A DNA stretch of 45,757 nucleotides from Spirochaetaceae bacterium (GTDB lineage Bacteria; Spirochaetota; Spirochaetia; Treponematales; Rectinemataceae). The stretch's first letter is position 1; each line of letters begins with the position of its first letter. The stretch spans positions 1 through 45,757 of the forward strand of contig JANXYQ010000080.1 in NCBI GenBank assembly GCA_025355995.1, read 5' to 3'. Positions 8,814 through 16,426 of the stretch are shown piece by piece. Under the pieces are notes generated by a model that made no database searches, was not told the DNA's origin, and saw nothing but the letters and a program-made list of their open reading frames with translations. Made by a program: the position numbers and the translations under genes.

Positions 8814-9575
8814 ATGGAAATAAGCGCGCTCGGCAAGAAGATCTTTTTCGTGTATCCGCCCCCGGTTCTGACTGAAGTCGTCGACGAGCTGGCTAGACAG
8901 GAGTACGAGGTCTACTTCTCGAGGGACCACAAAAGGCTGAGGCGAGCGGTATCCGCCTTCCCCGACGCGATCCTCTTCGTCAACCTCGACGACGGGCTCG
9001 ACGAAGCCGGCTGGCGCATCTATGTGCAATCGATACGCTCCGAGGCGCCCGCCGTCGGCATAGGCATCATCACCCTCAACGACAACGCGGAGCTCCGCGA
9101 ATTCTATCTCATGCAACTCCAGGTACAGTGCGGGTTCATCATCCTCAAGATCGGCGCGTCGAAGACCGCGGAGATCCTCGGCAAGACGCTCGAGGCCAAC
9201 GAAGCCAGGGGTCGCCGCAAATTCGTCCGCGCGATCTGCCCGCCCGCCACGGGCCAGTGCGCGGCCGACCACGAAGGGGCTCGGCTGAGGGCGGAGCTCA
9301 CCGACCTAAGCTCGGCCGGCATGGCCTTGCGCATCGATGGCGGCGTCAGCCTCAAGGTGGGCACCGTGCTCCGCGACATGGCGCTGACTATCAAGGGCCA
9401 GCGCGTCCTCGCCTCCGGCGTCGTCGTCGCGAAGCGGGCCGAGGGCGAGGGAACGCCGGTGCACGTCGTCATGTTCGACCCGGGATCGCTCGACGAAGCG
9501 CGGCGCGAGAAACTCAAGAACCTCGTGTTCAGGATCAACCAAGCGACGATGGACGCGATTCTCGAGAAGGCATGA
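8814..9575 (+). CDS. PilZ domain protein with receiver-like N-terminal domain (c-di-GMP receptor)
   Basis: A 253-aa cytoplasmic protein. Residues 1-125 alternate strand and helix like a response-regulator fold (KKIFFVYPP, AILFVNLDD, VGIGIITLND). There is no convincing phosphorylation-site assignment, so it is called receiver-like only. Residues 132-245 are a PilZ domain with both c-di-GMP-binding motifs intact: RxxxR as RKFVR (135-139) and DxSxxG as DLSSAG (164-169). The protein is therefore expected to bind c-di-GMP. It sits 11 bp after the DUF4838 gene, and its stop overlaps the start of the acyltransferase (ATGA), so those two products are made together. A role linking c-di-GMP to the envelope is inference. 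Confidence 0.88.
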   Translation: MEISALGKKIFFVYPPPVLTEVVDELARQEYEVYFSRDHKRLRRAVSAFPDAILFVNLDDGLDEAGWRIYVQSIRSEAPAVGIGIITLNDNAELREFYLMQLQVQCGFIILKIGASKTAEILGKTLEANEARGRRKFVRAICPPATGQCAADHEGARLRAELTDLSSAGMALRIDGGVSLKVGTVLRDMALTIKGQRVLASGVVVAKRAEGEGTPVHVVMFDPGSLDEARREKLKNLVFRINQATMDAILEKA

Positions 9576-10960
9576 GGCGGCACAGGCCGATATCGGAGGC
9601 GAGGCTCAGGCACGCGCTCCCCGAATCCCGGGTCAGCCCCCTGGCCGTCGGCCTCCAGCGCCTGCTGGGCGCAGCCTACGCCCGCTTCGCGCTTCGGCTC
9701 CGCGGCTTAGTTTTCCGCCATCCCGAGCGCCTCGTCGAGGCGTGGAGGGATCATCTCGAGGGGCGGACGCGCCTCGTCCTCGCCTTCCGCCATCCCTACG
9801 GCGACGAGCCCCAGCTCCTCGCTCACGCCTTCGCCTCCATCCTCCCCCGAACCGCGCGCCGGATGGGCACGCCCCTTCCCGGCCGAGCCTGGGCGCGCTT
9901 CGTGCACGGCTACGAGGTGCCTCTCTGGAGCGGGCCCTTCGTACGCTGGCTCCTTCCCCGAGCGGGGGCGGTTCCGGTCTACCACGTGAAATTCGACAAG
10001 CCCAGCGTCGAGCGGATCCTCTCGGTCCTGCGGGACGGACCCCACCCCCTCGCCCTTGCTCCCGAGGGACAGGTCTCCTACCGCGCCGAGACCCTCCCCA
10101 GGCTCGAGCGCGGCGCCCTTCGCCTCGGGTTCTGGTGCGCCGAGGAGCTGGCGGCGGCCGGCCGGCCCGAGCGCGTCGTCGTCCTCCCCGTCTCCGTCCA
10201 TTACCGCTTCGACAAGGGCGGGATCGGCGCGCTCGAGGCCCTCGTCGCGCGCACCGAGGCCGACGTGGGCCGACCGCGCGCGCCTTCGCCCCGGGGCCTC
10301 GCCCTCGAGCGGCGCGGGGCCGCCCTGCTCGAGCGCCTCGAGGCGGTGGACGAGGCCCTCATAGCCGCCGCCGAGCGCTACTACGGCGCGGCCCCGGGAA
10401 AGGGCGCACCGAGGACGCGCGACGAGCGCCTCGGGGCCCTCCTCGAGGAGGCCCTCCGACGCGCCGAGGCCGCCTTCGGGATCCGCCGCGAGGGAGACAG
10501 CATCGCCCGCGTATATCGGATCCGGCAGGAAGGCTGGGATCGGATCTTCCCCGAGTCGGGGTTGGCGCCGAGGGAATCCCTCGAGCGGCGTCTCGCCGAC
10601 CGAAAGGCCGGCGAGGCCTGGTACGTCATGCGTCACATGGAATTCGTGGACCTGTGCTATTACCTCGATTCCGCCTACCCCCGGGGCGGACCGGGCGGCC
10701 CATCCTTCGACCGCCTTGCGGAGGCGGCCTACAGCGCGGCCGATCTCTCGGCGCGCCTCGTCGGGGGAAATATCACGGATCGGCCCTCGGTCCTCGACCG
10801 CCGTGCCCTCGTCTCGATCGCGGCGCCGATCGACCTGAGCGAGCGACTGCCCGCCTACGCGAAGGATAGGAAAGCCGCCATGGACTCCGCTTTCCTGGAA
10901 CTGAGCGAAGGTTATATGCGAAGCATCGAAGAGGCCATGGACGAACGGAGCGGGCTTTAG
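9572..10960 (+). CDS. Phospholipid/glycerol acyltransferase (PlsC-like) with C-terminal extension
   Basis: A 462-aa protein. The N-terminal about 220 residues match the PlsC acyltransferase fold: the catalytic block reads FRHPYGDEP (H74), followed by a strand-helix pattern and PEGQVSYR, the equivalent of the usual (F)PEGTRS. In place of the canonical H-x4-D, the fourth residue after H74 is D78 and the fifth is E79, giving H-x4-E. The C-terminal half is a helical, Arg/Glu/Ala-rich extension not found in ordinary PlsC (about 240 aa). The start ATG at 9572 overlaps the PilZ stop by 4 bp; longer reading upstream runs through the PilZ gene in another frame and is spurious. The 3' end overlaps the convergent GPH gene by 4 bp. 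The acyl acceptor is unknown. Confidence 0.82.
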   Translation: MRRHRPISEARLRHALPESRVSPLAVGLQRLLGAAYARFALRLRGLVFRHPERLVEAWRDHLEGRTRLVLAFRHPYGDEPQLLAHAFASILPRTARRMGTPLPGRAWARFVHGYEVPLWSGPFVRWLLPRAGAVPVYHVKFDKPSVERILSVLRDGPHPLALAPEGQVSYRAETLPRLERGALRLGFWCAEELAAAGRPERVVVLPVSVHYRFDKGGIGALEALVARTEADVGRPRAPSPRGLALERRGAALLERLEAVDEALIAAAERYYGAAPGKGAPRTRDERLGALLEEALRRAEAAFGIRREGDSIARVYRIRQEGWDRIFPESGLAPRESLERRLADRKAGEAWYVMRHMEFVDLCYYLDSAYPRGGPGGPSFDRLAEAAYSAADLSARLVGGNITDRPSVLDRRALVSIAAPIDLSERLPAYAKDRKAAMDSAFLELSEGYMRSIEEAMDERSGL

Positions 10961-12354
10961 GGCGCGAGCCTCGACTCGGCCAAGGCGTCCCGAGCCTTCA
11001 CCTTCGGCAGGATCCTCTCGTCGTAATACTTCCGCGTAATGGGATAGAAGGACATGACGACGATGCCGATCACGACGAGGATGGCGGCGATCGGCCCGAC
11101 CAGGAGCCGTATGCCGAGCTTCGACAGGACGCTCTGCGCGACATTGGGCGCGTAGCCGAAGCCTGCGAGCACCCAGCCGTTCAGCGCCAGGGCGAAGGCC
11201 ACGCCGACCTGGAACATGAAGTTCCACAAGCCGTAGAAGGCTCCCTCCCGCCTTACGCCGTGCTCGGCGTAATCCAGCTCCACGGCGTCCGGGATGATGG
11301 CGTAGGGCATCACGTAATTGGTCGAGAAGCCGACGCCGGCCAAGGCCATGAGGATCCATAGGACGCTCGCCGGCCGGCCTGCCGCGAAAAGGAAGACGCC
11401 CATCACGGCGACGGCGAAGAGGCCCATGCCGATATTGTAGGACCACTTCTTCCCGATGCGCTTCGAGACGAGGGCCCAGATGGGGATGAAGGCCAGGGCC
11501 GCCACGAGGAAGAACATGATCGCCTTCGAGAACTCGCCGGCCGCGAGCGCGTCCTGGCCGCCGTCGTAGACTATGTATTTGTAGTAGTAGAGGAGGGAGG
11601 ACTGCAGGATATTCGTTCCCATCATGTGCAGGGAGTAGGTGACGAGGGCGAGGACGAAGGGCTTGTTCTTGAGCGCCGCCCCGTAGGTCTTGAAGAAGCC
11701 CTCCTGGTCGGAGGCTTCCTCGGCCGCCCTGGCCGGCTCCTTCACCGTGAAGAAGGTGATGAGGGCGGTCAACGTCACTACCGCGCCCATCGCCACGCCC
11801 ACCGCGGTCCAGCCTCCGTCCTGATTCGCGAAGAGGCCCCGGACGGCCCCGACGGCCAGTGCTCCGATGAAGGTGCCCACGACGGCGAAGGACATGCGGA
11901 AGGCGTTCAGGGTAGTGCGCTCGTCGTAATCCTTGGTGAGCTCGGGCGTCAGCGCGCCATAGGGAATGCTGATGACGGAATAGGCGGCCACCATGAGGAC
12001 GTAGATGACCAGCACCCATACGAAAAGCAGGCCCTGGTTCCGGATATGCGGGTTGGTGAACATGAGGGTCATCAGGAAAACGATCGAGATGGCTCCGGCG
12101 AGCATCCAGGGTCGACGCCTTCCCAGGCGGCTGCGCGTGCGGTCGGAGAGCGTGCCGATGGCGGGGTCGATCGCCCCGTCCCAGATTTTCCCGATGAGCA
12201 GGGCGATTCCCGCGAGTCCCGCGCCGAGGAGCAGGTTATCCGTGATGAAGTTCAGGAGATAGAACCCCAGCACCGTGACGAAGAGGTTGCCTCCGACGTC
12301 GCAAACCCCGAATCCAAGCTTCGTCCCAAGGCTCAGTCGCTTTACGTCCGCCAT
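10957..12354 (-). CDS. GPH family sugar/cation symporter (MFS)
   Basis: A 465-aa inner-membrane transporter of the glycoside-pentoside-hexuronide family (MelB/XylP type), with about 12 transmembrane segments. The opening LGFGVCDVGGNLFVTVLGFYLLNFITD and the loop motif WDGAIDPAIGTLSDRTRSRLGRRRPW (DP, then SD-x-T-x-S-R-x-G-R-R-R-P) are diagnostic. The mid-protein loop has YDERTTLNAFRM, equivalent to the family's ER..L...R motif. The gene stands alone with its own promoter (TTGACT, 17 bp, TAGTCT) and an AGGAG site 8 nt before the ATG. It may import the oligosaccharide products of the nearby DUF4838 protein, but that link is speculative. Confidence 0.92.
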   Translation of the reverse strand: MADVKRLSLGTKLGFGVCDVGGNLFVTVLGFYLLNFITDNLLLGAGLAGIALLIGKIWDGAIDPAIGTLSDRTRSRLGRRRPWMLAGAISIVFLMTLMFTNPHIRNQGLLFVWVLVIYVLMVAAYSVISIPYGALTPELTKDYDERTTLNAFRMSFAVVGTFIGALAVGAVRGLFANQDGGWTAVGVAMGAVVTLTALITFFTVKEPARAAEEASDQEGFFKTYGAALKNKPFVLALVTYSLHMMGTNILQSSLLYYYKYIVYDGGQDALAAGEFSKAIMFFLVAALAFIPIWALVSKRIGKKWSYNIGMGLFAVAVMGVFLFAAGRPASVLWILMALAGVGFSTNYVMPYAIIPDAVELDYAEHGVRREGAFYGLWNFMFQVGVAFALALNGWVLAGFGYAPNVAQSVLSKLGIRLLVGPIAAILVVIGIVVMSFYPITRKYYDERILPKVKARDALAESRLAP

Positions 12355-12381
12355 CGCATCGGCTCCTATAGGTAGGCGTAC

Positions 12382-12410
12382 AGACTAGTCTCGGGGGCTC
12401 GGGCAGTCAA
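12382..12410 (-). promoter_or_regulatory. Promoter of the GPH symporter gene
   Basis: Minus strand: TTGACT at 12405-12410, exactly 17 bp, TAGTCT at 12382-12387. It is 27 bp before the ATG at 12354, giving a leader of about 20 nt that carries AGGAG. This is one of the best promoter matches in the window. Confidence 0.65.
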
Positions 12411-12445
12411 TGCGCAACCGATAGCCCGCGGCGCGGTCTATCCTA

Positions 12446-12465
12446 GCGCGGCCGGAGAGCCGCGC
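12446..12465 (+). other. GC-rich hairpin next to the hemolysin III ribosome-binding site
   Basis: A perfect 7-bp inverted repeat (GCGCGGC / GCCGCGC) with a 6-nt loop ends 1 nt before the AGGAG ribosome-binding site (12467-12471) of the following gene. It could influence translation initiation or simply be chance in a GC-rich region. Confidence 0.35.
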
Positions 12466-12476
12466 CAGGAGCCGCG

Positions 12477-13130
12477 ATGTCGACGATAGCACCCCCAGCA
12501 GCAGCCTTCGGACGGGACCAGACGATCGGCGAGGAAATCGCCAACTCCATCTCCCACGGCATCGGGGCCCTGGCCTCGCTGGCGGCCCTTCCCTTCCTGG
12601 TCGGCGCCGCGCTTCGCGGCGGCCACGCCGCGTGGCCCTATCTAGTATTCGCCCTCTCCCTCGTCGTCCTCTTCTCGTCCTCGACGATTTACCACGCCTC
12701 GGCCAACGCCAGCATCAAGCATCGGTTGAGGGTACTCGACCACTCGGCCATCTATATCCTCATCGCCGGCACCTATAGCGCCTACTCGATAAGCGTCCTC
12801 GGCGGAGCGAAAGGGTGGATACTATTCGCGGTCGAGTGGGGGATCACGGCGGCGGGCATCGCCCTGAGCGCCGCCCGCATCGACCGATTCAAGGCGGCGG
12901 GAGCCCTCGTCTATCTCGCGATGGGATGGTCCATCGCCCCCGTAATCGCCGACGTGCGCGCCGCGATGCCCGCGGCCGCCTTCGCCCTGCTCGCCGCGGG
13001 CGGGTTCGCCTACACCTTCGGGATCGTCTTCTACGCGATCAAGAAAGTTCCCTATTTCCACGCCGTGTGGCATATCTTCGTGCTGGCCGGGGCGGCCTGT
13101 CACGTCGCGTCCCTGCTCCTAGCCGCCTAA
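12477..13130 (+). CDS. Hemolysin III family membrane protein (PAQR/YqfA-like)
   Basis: A 217-aa protein with seven hydrophobic segments. The PAQR/HlyIII metal-binding pattern is present: EEIANSISHGIGALASL near the N-terminus, SSTIYHA around residue 75, DHSAIYILIAGTY around residue 90, and HAVWHIFVLAGAACH near the C-terminus. These conserved Ser/His/Asp residues form the zinc site in adiponectin receptors. Bacterial members are linked to membrane lipid homeostasis, and haemolytic activity is not assured. The start ATG at 12477 follows AGGAG at 5 nt spacing. The 3' end overlaps the convergent DUF445 gene by 12 bp. Confidence 0.93.
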   Translation: MSTIAPPAAAFGRDQTIGEEIANSISHGIGALASLAALPFLVGAALRGGHAAWPYLVFALSLVVLFSSSTIYHASANASIKHRLRVLDHSAIYILIAGTYSAYSISVLGGAKGWILFAVEWGITAAGIALSAARIDRFKAAGALVYLAMGWSIAPVIADVRAAMPAAAFALLAAGGFAYTFGIVFYAIKKVPYFHAVWHIFVLAGAACHVASLLLAA

Positions 13131-14405
13131 CGCGGCCTTGATCGTCGTGATCGCGAGGCCCACGAAGCCGCCGACCACCGCGCCGTTCACGCGGATGTAC
13201 TGAAGGTCGTTCCAGACCGATTGCTCGATCTTGTCCACGAAGACCCTCTCGTCGGTCGATCGCAAGAGGCCGTCGAGGTACTCGGTGATGCCCTCGACGA
13301 CTCGGCCGCGCTCGAGCACCCCCCCGATCACCGAGGCGATGATCGCGTTGAGCCGGGCGCGGAGCTCGGCGTCGCCCGAGAGCCGCGAGGAGAGCGCGTC
13401 CTCGGCGCGCGCGAGGGTGGGGATGAGCCGACCCTCGGCCCCGGACAGGTCCTCCCCGGCCCGGGAGAGGGCCTGGGCGGCGAAGAGGGCGAAGCCGGCG
13501 CGGAAGCCCTCCCCGGCCAGCGCCTCGCGGAAGGCCTTCGAGAGGCGTTCCCTGGCGAGGCCCTCGCCGGGAGCGCTGAGCGACGCCGCGTAGGCGGAGA
13601 CGGAGGACAGCACGAAGCGCCTGAGCTCGTTCGACTCGTCGGCCTTGAGCTCGGCGAGCTCGGCCTGCATGCCCGCGAGGAAGCGCTCGATGGTACCGGA
13701 GCCGATGAAGAGCCCCTGCCAGCCGGCGCTGCGCTTGACTATCGGAGTGAGGATCGAGACGAGCCGTACGCGGTTCCGGCCGATCTCGGCCCTCGCGTAC
13801 TCCGCGACCGCCTCGACCGCCCTCTCGTCCACGCGCTCCTTCCTCGCCCAGGCGAGCAGCGCGGACAGCTCCGCGGGCGCGTCGATTCGGTCGGCGGCGA
13901 AATCGAGGGCGTCGTCCACGAAGCGGCGGAGGGCCGCCGACTTGGCCTCGTCCCCGCCGCCGTAGGCCGTCAGGAACTCGGTCGCCCGCAGCCGCAGGAA
14001 GGAATGGAGCTCCTCGCGCGGCCCGCCCGCCGACAGCGCCTCTGCCGCCTTGCCCGCGAAGTCCACCTTGCCCAGCTCCTGCGTGATCGCCGCCGGGCTC
14101 ACGAAGCCCGTGAGGAATCGGGGTATGGCGTCGGCGATGGAATCCTTGTTCTTCGCGAGGATATTCGTGTGGGGAAGCGCTATCCCGAGGGGGTCCTTGA
14201 AGAGGGCGGAGACGGCGAACCAATCGGCGAATGCGCCCGCAAGGGAGGCCTCGAAGAAGGCCTCCAGAAGGCCCTTGAGCGTGAGCCCGCCGAAAAGCGC
14301 GATCGAGGCGAGCGGCAGCCAGGGCTGCAGCTCCACGATCAGGAAGCCCCCGATCGCCACGGCGAGCGACGCGCTCCCGAGCCGATTGCGCTTTTTCCCG
14401 TCCAT
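13119..14405 (-). CDS. DUF445 family membrane protein
   Basis: A 428-aa protein. One or two hydrophobic helices lie at about residues 10-42 (AVAIGGFLIVELQPWLPLASIALFGGL), followed by the DUF445 hallmark EAFFEASLAGAFADWFAVSALFKDPLGIALPHTNILAKNKDSIA at about 48-95. A long helical, Ala/Glu/Arg-rich periplasmic or cytoplasmic body comes next, and a C-terminal membrane helix (GAVVGGFVGLAITTIKAAL) ends the protein. In Bacillus and E. coli (YjiN-like) relatives the function is not established. An AGGAGG lies 9 nt before the ATG and a promoter further upstream, so it is a single-gene unit. Confidence 0.9.
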   Translation of the reverse strand: MDGKKRNRLGSASLAVAIGGFLIVELQPWLPLASIALFGGLTLKGLLEAFFEASLAGAFADWFAVSALFKDPLGIALPHTNILAKNKDSIADAIPRFLTGFVSPAAITQELGKVDFAGKAAEALSAGGPREELHSFLRLRATEFLTAYGGGDEAKSAALRRFVDDALDFAADRIDAPAELSALLAWARKERVDERAVEAVAEYARAEIGRNRVRLVSILTPIVKRSAGWQGLFIGSGTIERFLAGMQAELAELKADESNELRRFVLSSVSAYAASLSAPGEGLARERLSKAFREALAGEGFRAGFALFAAQALSRAGEDLSGAEGRLIPTLARAEDALSSRLSGDAELRARLNAIIASVIGGVLERGRVVEGITEYLDGLLRSTDERVFVDKIEQSVWNDLQYIRVNGAVVGGFVGLAITTIKAALGG

Positions 14406-14443
14406 TCCCGAACCTCCTGGCCGATATGCGGGCCGCGTTGCGA

Positions 14444-14472
14444 AAGATAACTCCGGCCCCAGCTAATGACAA
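14444..14472 (-). promoter_or_regulatory. Promoter of the DUF445 gene
   Basis: Minus strand: TTGTCA at 14467-14472, 17 bp, TATCTT at 14444-14449. It leaves a leader of about 32 nt with AGGAGG. It overlaps a weaker plus-strand promoter candidate for the small membrane protein, as expected in a tight divergent gap. Confidence 0.5.
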
Positions 14473-14494
14473 TACCGGGGAAAAGCGTAATATT
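14466..14494 (+). promoter_or_regulatory. Weak candidate promoter for the small membrane protein
   Basis: ATGACA, 17 bp, AATATT (or TATTAT with 19 bp). An A/T-rich stretch in a GC-rich region, 20 bp before the ATG at 14515, with AGGAG between. The -10 match is ambiguous. Confidence 0.3.
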
Positions 14495-14514
14495 ATAAGT
14501 AGGAGCGCGTCGCC

Positions 14515-14901
14515 ATGGAAACCGCCATGGGCGACCCGGACACGCTCTCGAGGCTCGAGCTCGTTAGCCTCTACATCAATGGGTATTACACCCTCGAGGC
14601 CGATCAGAGATCGCGGTTCGAGGCCGCCTTCAGGAAAAGGAAACTCCCCCTCCCATGCATGCCTGCCCGCGCCCAGCTGCCGAGACGCCATGGCGAGATA
14701 GATCGGAAATGCTTCCTGTCCTACGCGTTGCTCCTATATACCGGTACGGCGATATTCTATTCGTGGATCTATCTCGCGGAGCGGCTCGTCAAGCTGGACT
14801 TCGCGGTCAACGCGAGGCACAAGCTCATACAATCGGGGATCGCCCTGTTCTACGTAATCGCGGAGATACTCCTTTACGAGTATTTCTCCTCGCTAGATTG
14901 A
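14515..14901 (+). CDS. Small two-helix membrane protein, function unknown
   Basis: A 128-aa protein that I do not recognise. The first about 60 residues are soluble (SRLELVSLYINGYYTLEADQ...FEAAFRKRKLP, which reads like a short helical hairpin). Two hydrophobic helices follow, about residues 66-88 (CFLSYALLLYTGTAIFYSWIYL) and 104-122 (QSGIALFYVIAEILLYEYF). AGGAG lies about 9 nt before the ATG at 14515; an alternative ATG is 9 bp further in. The GAF-GGDEF gene starts 62 bp downstream and may share its transcript. Confidence 0.7.
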   Translation: METAMGDPDTLSRLELVSLYINGYYTLEADQRSRFEAAFRKRKLPLPCMPARAQLPRRHGEIDRKCFLSYALLLYTGTAIFYSWIYLAERLVKLDFAVNARHKLIQSGIALFYVIAEILLYEYFSSLD

Positions 14902-14918
14902 GCGCCCGCGCCGCGCAC

Positions 14919-14947
14919 TTGCCTCCGGGCCCCATACAAGGCATAGT
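14919..14947 (+). promoter_or_regulatory. Weak candidate promoter for the GAF-GGDEF gene
   Basis: TTGCCT, 17 bp, CATAGT, ending 16 nt before the ATG at 14964. The -35 and spacing are good but the -10 is poor. Confidence 0.3.
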
Positions 14948-14963
14948 CGAGGCCGGAGACGAA

Positions 14964-16022
14964 ATGCCCGAAAAAACCAGCGAACCGGACATGGACGACC
15001 TCATCCGCCTCTCGGTGTTCTCGGCCATCGGCACGAGCATCGTCGCGGAGCGGAGCATACGCGGGGTCCTCGACCGGGTGATGGAGCACGTAGGCTCCTT
15101 CTTCGGCCCGCTCAACTGGTCCCTGCTTCTCGTCGACTCCGCCAAGGGCGAGCTCGTGTTCGCCCGCGTCGTCGGCCGCTCGGCCGAGGCCCTGACGGGC
15201 CAGCGCGTGGCCATCGGCCAGGGCGTGGCCGGCTGGGTGGCCCAGCGCGGGGTGAGCGCCATCATCGAGAACCCGTCCGAAGACTCCCGCTGGTCGGACC
15301 GCCTCGATCACATGACCGGCTTCGAGACCGAGTCCATCATCGCGGTTCCCCTGCGCTCCGGGGACAAGGTCTTCGGCGTCATCGAGCTGCTCAACCGCCT
15401 CGACGGCGCGCGCTTCTCGGCCTACGACATGCGCGTGCTCTCCACCATCGCCGACTTCGCGGCCATCGCCGTGGAGAAGGCCTACTACCTGGCGGAGGCG
15501 CGCCGCGTCTCCGAGCGCGACCCCCTGACGGGCGCCCTCAACCGCCGCGGCCTGGACCGGGCGATCGACAGGGAGACCGCGAGGAGGGCGCGCTACGGCG
15601 GGGATCTCTCCGTGGTCCTGGCCGACATCGACAGCTTCAAGGCCGTCAACGACAATTTCGGCCATGCGACGGGCGACGAGGTGCTCAGGGCCGTAGCCCG
15701 GGCCTTGGGCGGCGCGATGCGTGGCGCCGACTGCCTGGCGCGCTACGGCGGGGACGAATTCCTGGTGCTCATGCCCGCTACGGGTCCCGAGGAGGCCGAG
15801 ATCGCGAGGGCGAGGATCGAGGAGGTCCTGAAAAAGGCCGGCGAGGCCCACGTGCCGCCCTTCTCGGTCTCCCTCGGCGTCCACAGCTCGGGCGACGACG
15901 ACTTCGGCGAGCTCTTCCGCGAGTCCGACAAGGATCTCTACCGCAGGAAGGTCGGCCCCCTGGCCATGGGCGAGAACCTCCTGGCGGCGATCGACGACGA
16001 GGGGAACGGCGATGCACGTTGA
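14964..16022 (+). CDS. GAF-GGDEF diguanylate cyclase
   Basis: A 352-aa cytoplasmic diguanylate cyclase making c-di-GMP from two GTP. Residues about 15-175 form a GAF sensor domain (VGRSAEALTGQRVAIGQGVAGWVAQRG, then ESIIAVPLRSGDKVFGVIELLNR). Residues about 185-340 form the GGDEF domain, starting SERDPLTGALNRRGLD. The active site YGGDEF is intact (GGDEF at 262-266) and an RxxD product-inhibition site (RGAD) lies five residues before it. The enzyme should therefore be active and feedback-inhibited. The start ATG at 14964 follows a GGAG at suitable spacing; in-frame codons upstream overlap the previous gene and are ignored. Its last 11 bp overlap the next gene. Confidence 0.93.
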   Translation: MPEKTSEPDMDDLIRLSVFSAIGTSIVAERSIRGVLDRVMEHVGSFFGPLNWSLLLVDSAKGELVFARVVGRSAEALTGQRVAIGQGVAGWVAQRGVSAIIENPSEDSRWSDRLDHMTGFETESIIAVPLRSGDKVFGVIELLNRLDGARFSAYDMRVLSTIADFAAIAVEKAYYLAEARRVSERDPLTGALNRRGLDRAIDRETARRARYGGDLSVVLADIDSFKAVNDNFGHATGDEVLRAVARALGGAMRGADCLARYGGDEFLVLMPATGPEEAEIARARIEEVLKKAGEAHVPPFSVSLGVHSSGDDDFGELFRESDKDLYRRKVGPLAMGENLLAAIDDEGNGDAR

Positions 16023-16398
16023 TATTTTCACATTGTGCGATTTCGCACAGGAGAGCGGAGGCAAGCTCACCATAGTCGGAGCCTTCGACACGGTCTTCGC
16101 CAGGCAGTTCCCGGCCGTGCACCCCTTCATGTGCCTGGCCGTGCGCCTGCGTTTCTATATCCACGAGGAGGGGACCCACCCGATCAAGATCGATTTCGCC
16201 GGTCCCGACGGCTCCGAGGTCCTGCGCCCCATCGAGGGCGAGCTGACGGTGGGCGATTTCTCGGGCTCGTCGCGGGTCGTCCATAGCGTCTTCAATTTCG
16301 TAAGCACGCCGATATCCCGCGAGGGCACGATCGGCATCACGCTCTCCGTGGACGGACGCGAGGCCCTGACCTCGCCCCTCTACGTCCGGAAGACCTAG
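16012..16398 (+). CDS. DUF6941-like small protein
   Basis: A 128-aa protein, predicted all-beta. It opens MHVDIFTLCDFAQESGGKLTIVGAFDTVFARQFPA, the pattern I associate with DUF6941 proteins, which are short beta-sandwich proteins of unknown function. Alternating strands continue to the end (LRFYIHEEGTHPIKIDFAGPDG, GTIGITLSVDG). The start ATG lies inside the last codons of the GGDEF gene (11-bp overlap), so the two are translationally coupled. This makes it a possible partner or effector of c-di-GMP signalling, though that is inference from position only. Confidence 0.72.
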   Translation: MHVDIFTLCDFAQESGGKLTIVGAFDTVFARQFPAVHPFMCLAVRLRFYIHEEGTHPIKIDFAGPDGSEVLRPIEGELTVGDFSGSSRVVHSVFNFVSTPISREGTIGITLSVDGREALTSPLYVRKT

Positions 16399-16410
16399 CG
16401 CCTTCGGCGC
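16398..16410. other. Short hairpin between convergent genes
   Basis: Perfect 5-bp inverted repeat GCGCC / GGCGC with a TTC loop, in the 28-bp gap between the DUF6941-like stop and the convergent GGDEF stop. There is no T-tract, so it is at best a weak bidirectional terminator. Confidence 0.3.
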
Positions 16411-16426
16411 GGCCGATAGGAACGAA

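Noticed and set aside
9707-12019. 770-codon minus-strand frame across the acyltransferase and GPH genes
   Set aside because: It overlaps two recognised genes in other frames and has no domain; long shadow frames are expected at this GC content.
12381-12390. Palindrome GACTAGTC as an operator upstream of the GPH gene
   Set aside because: It overlaps the -10 box, is only 8 bp and is not repeated at other promoters; too short to call.
13039-14691. 550-codon minus-strand frame over DUF445
   Set aside because: Arg/Gly-rich, in the wrong frame of the DUF445 gene, whose product has membrane helices and family motifs.
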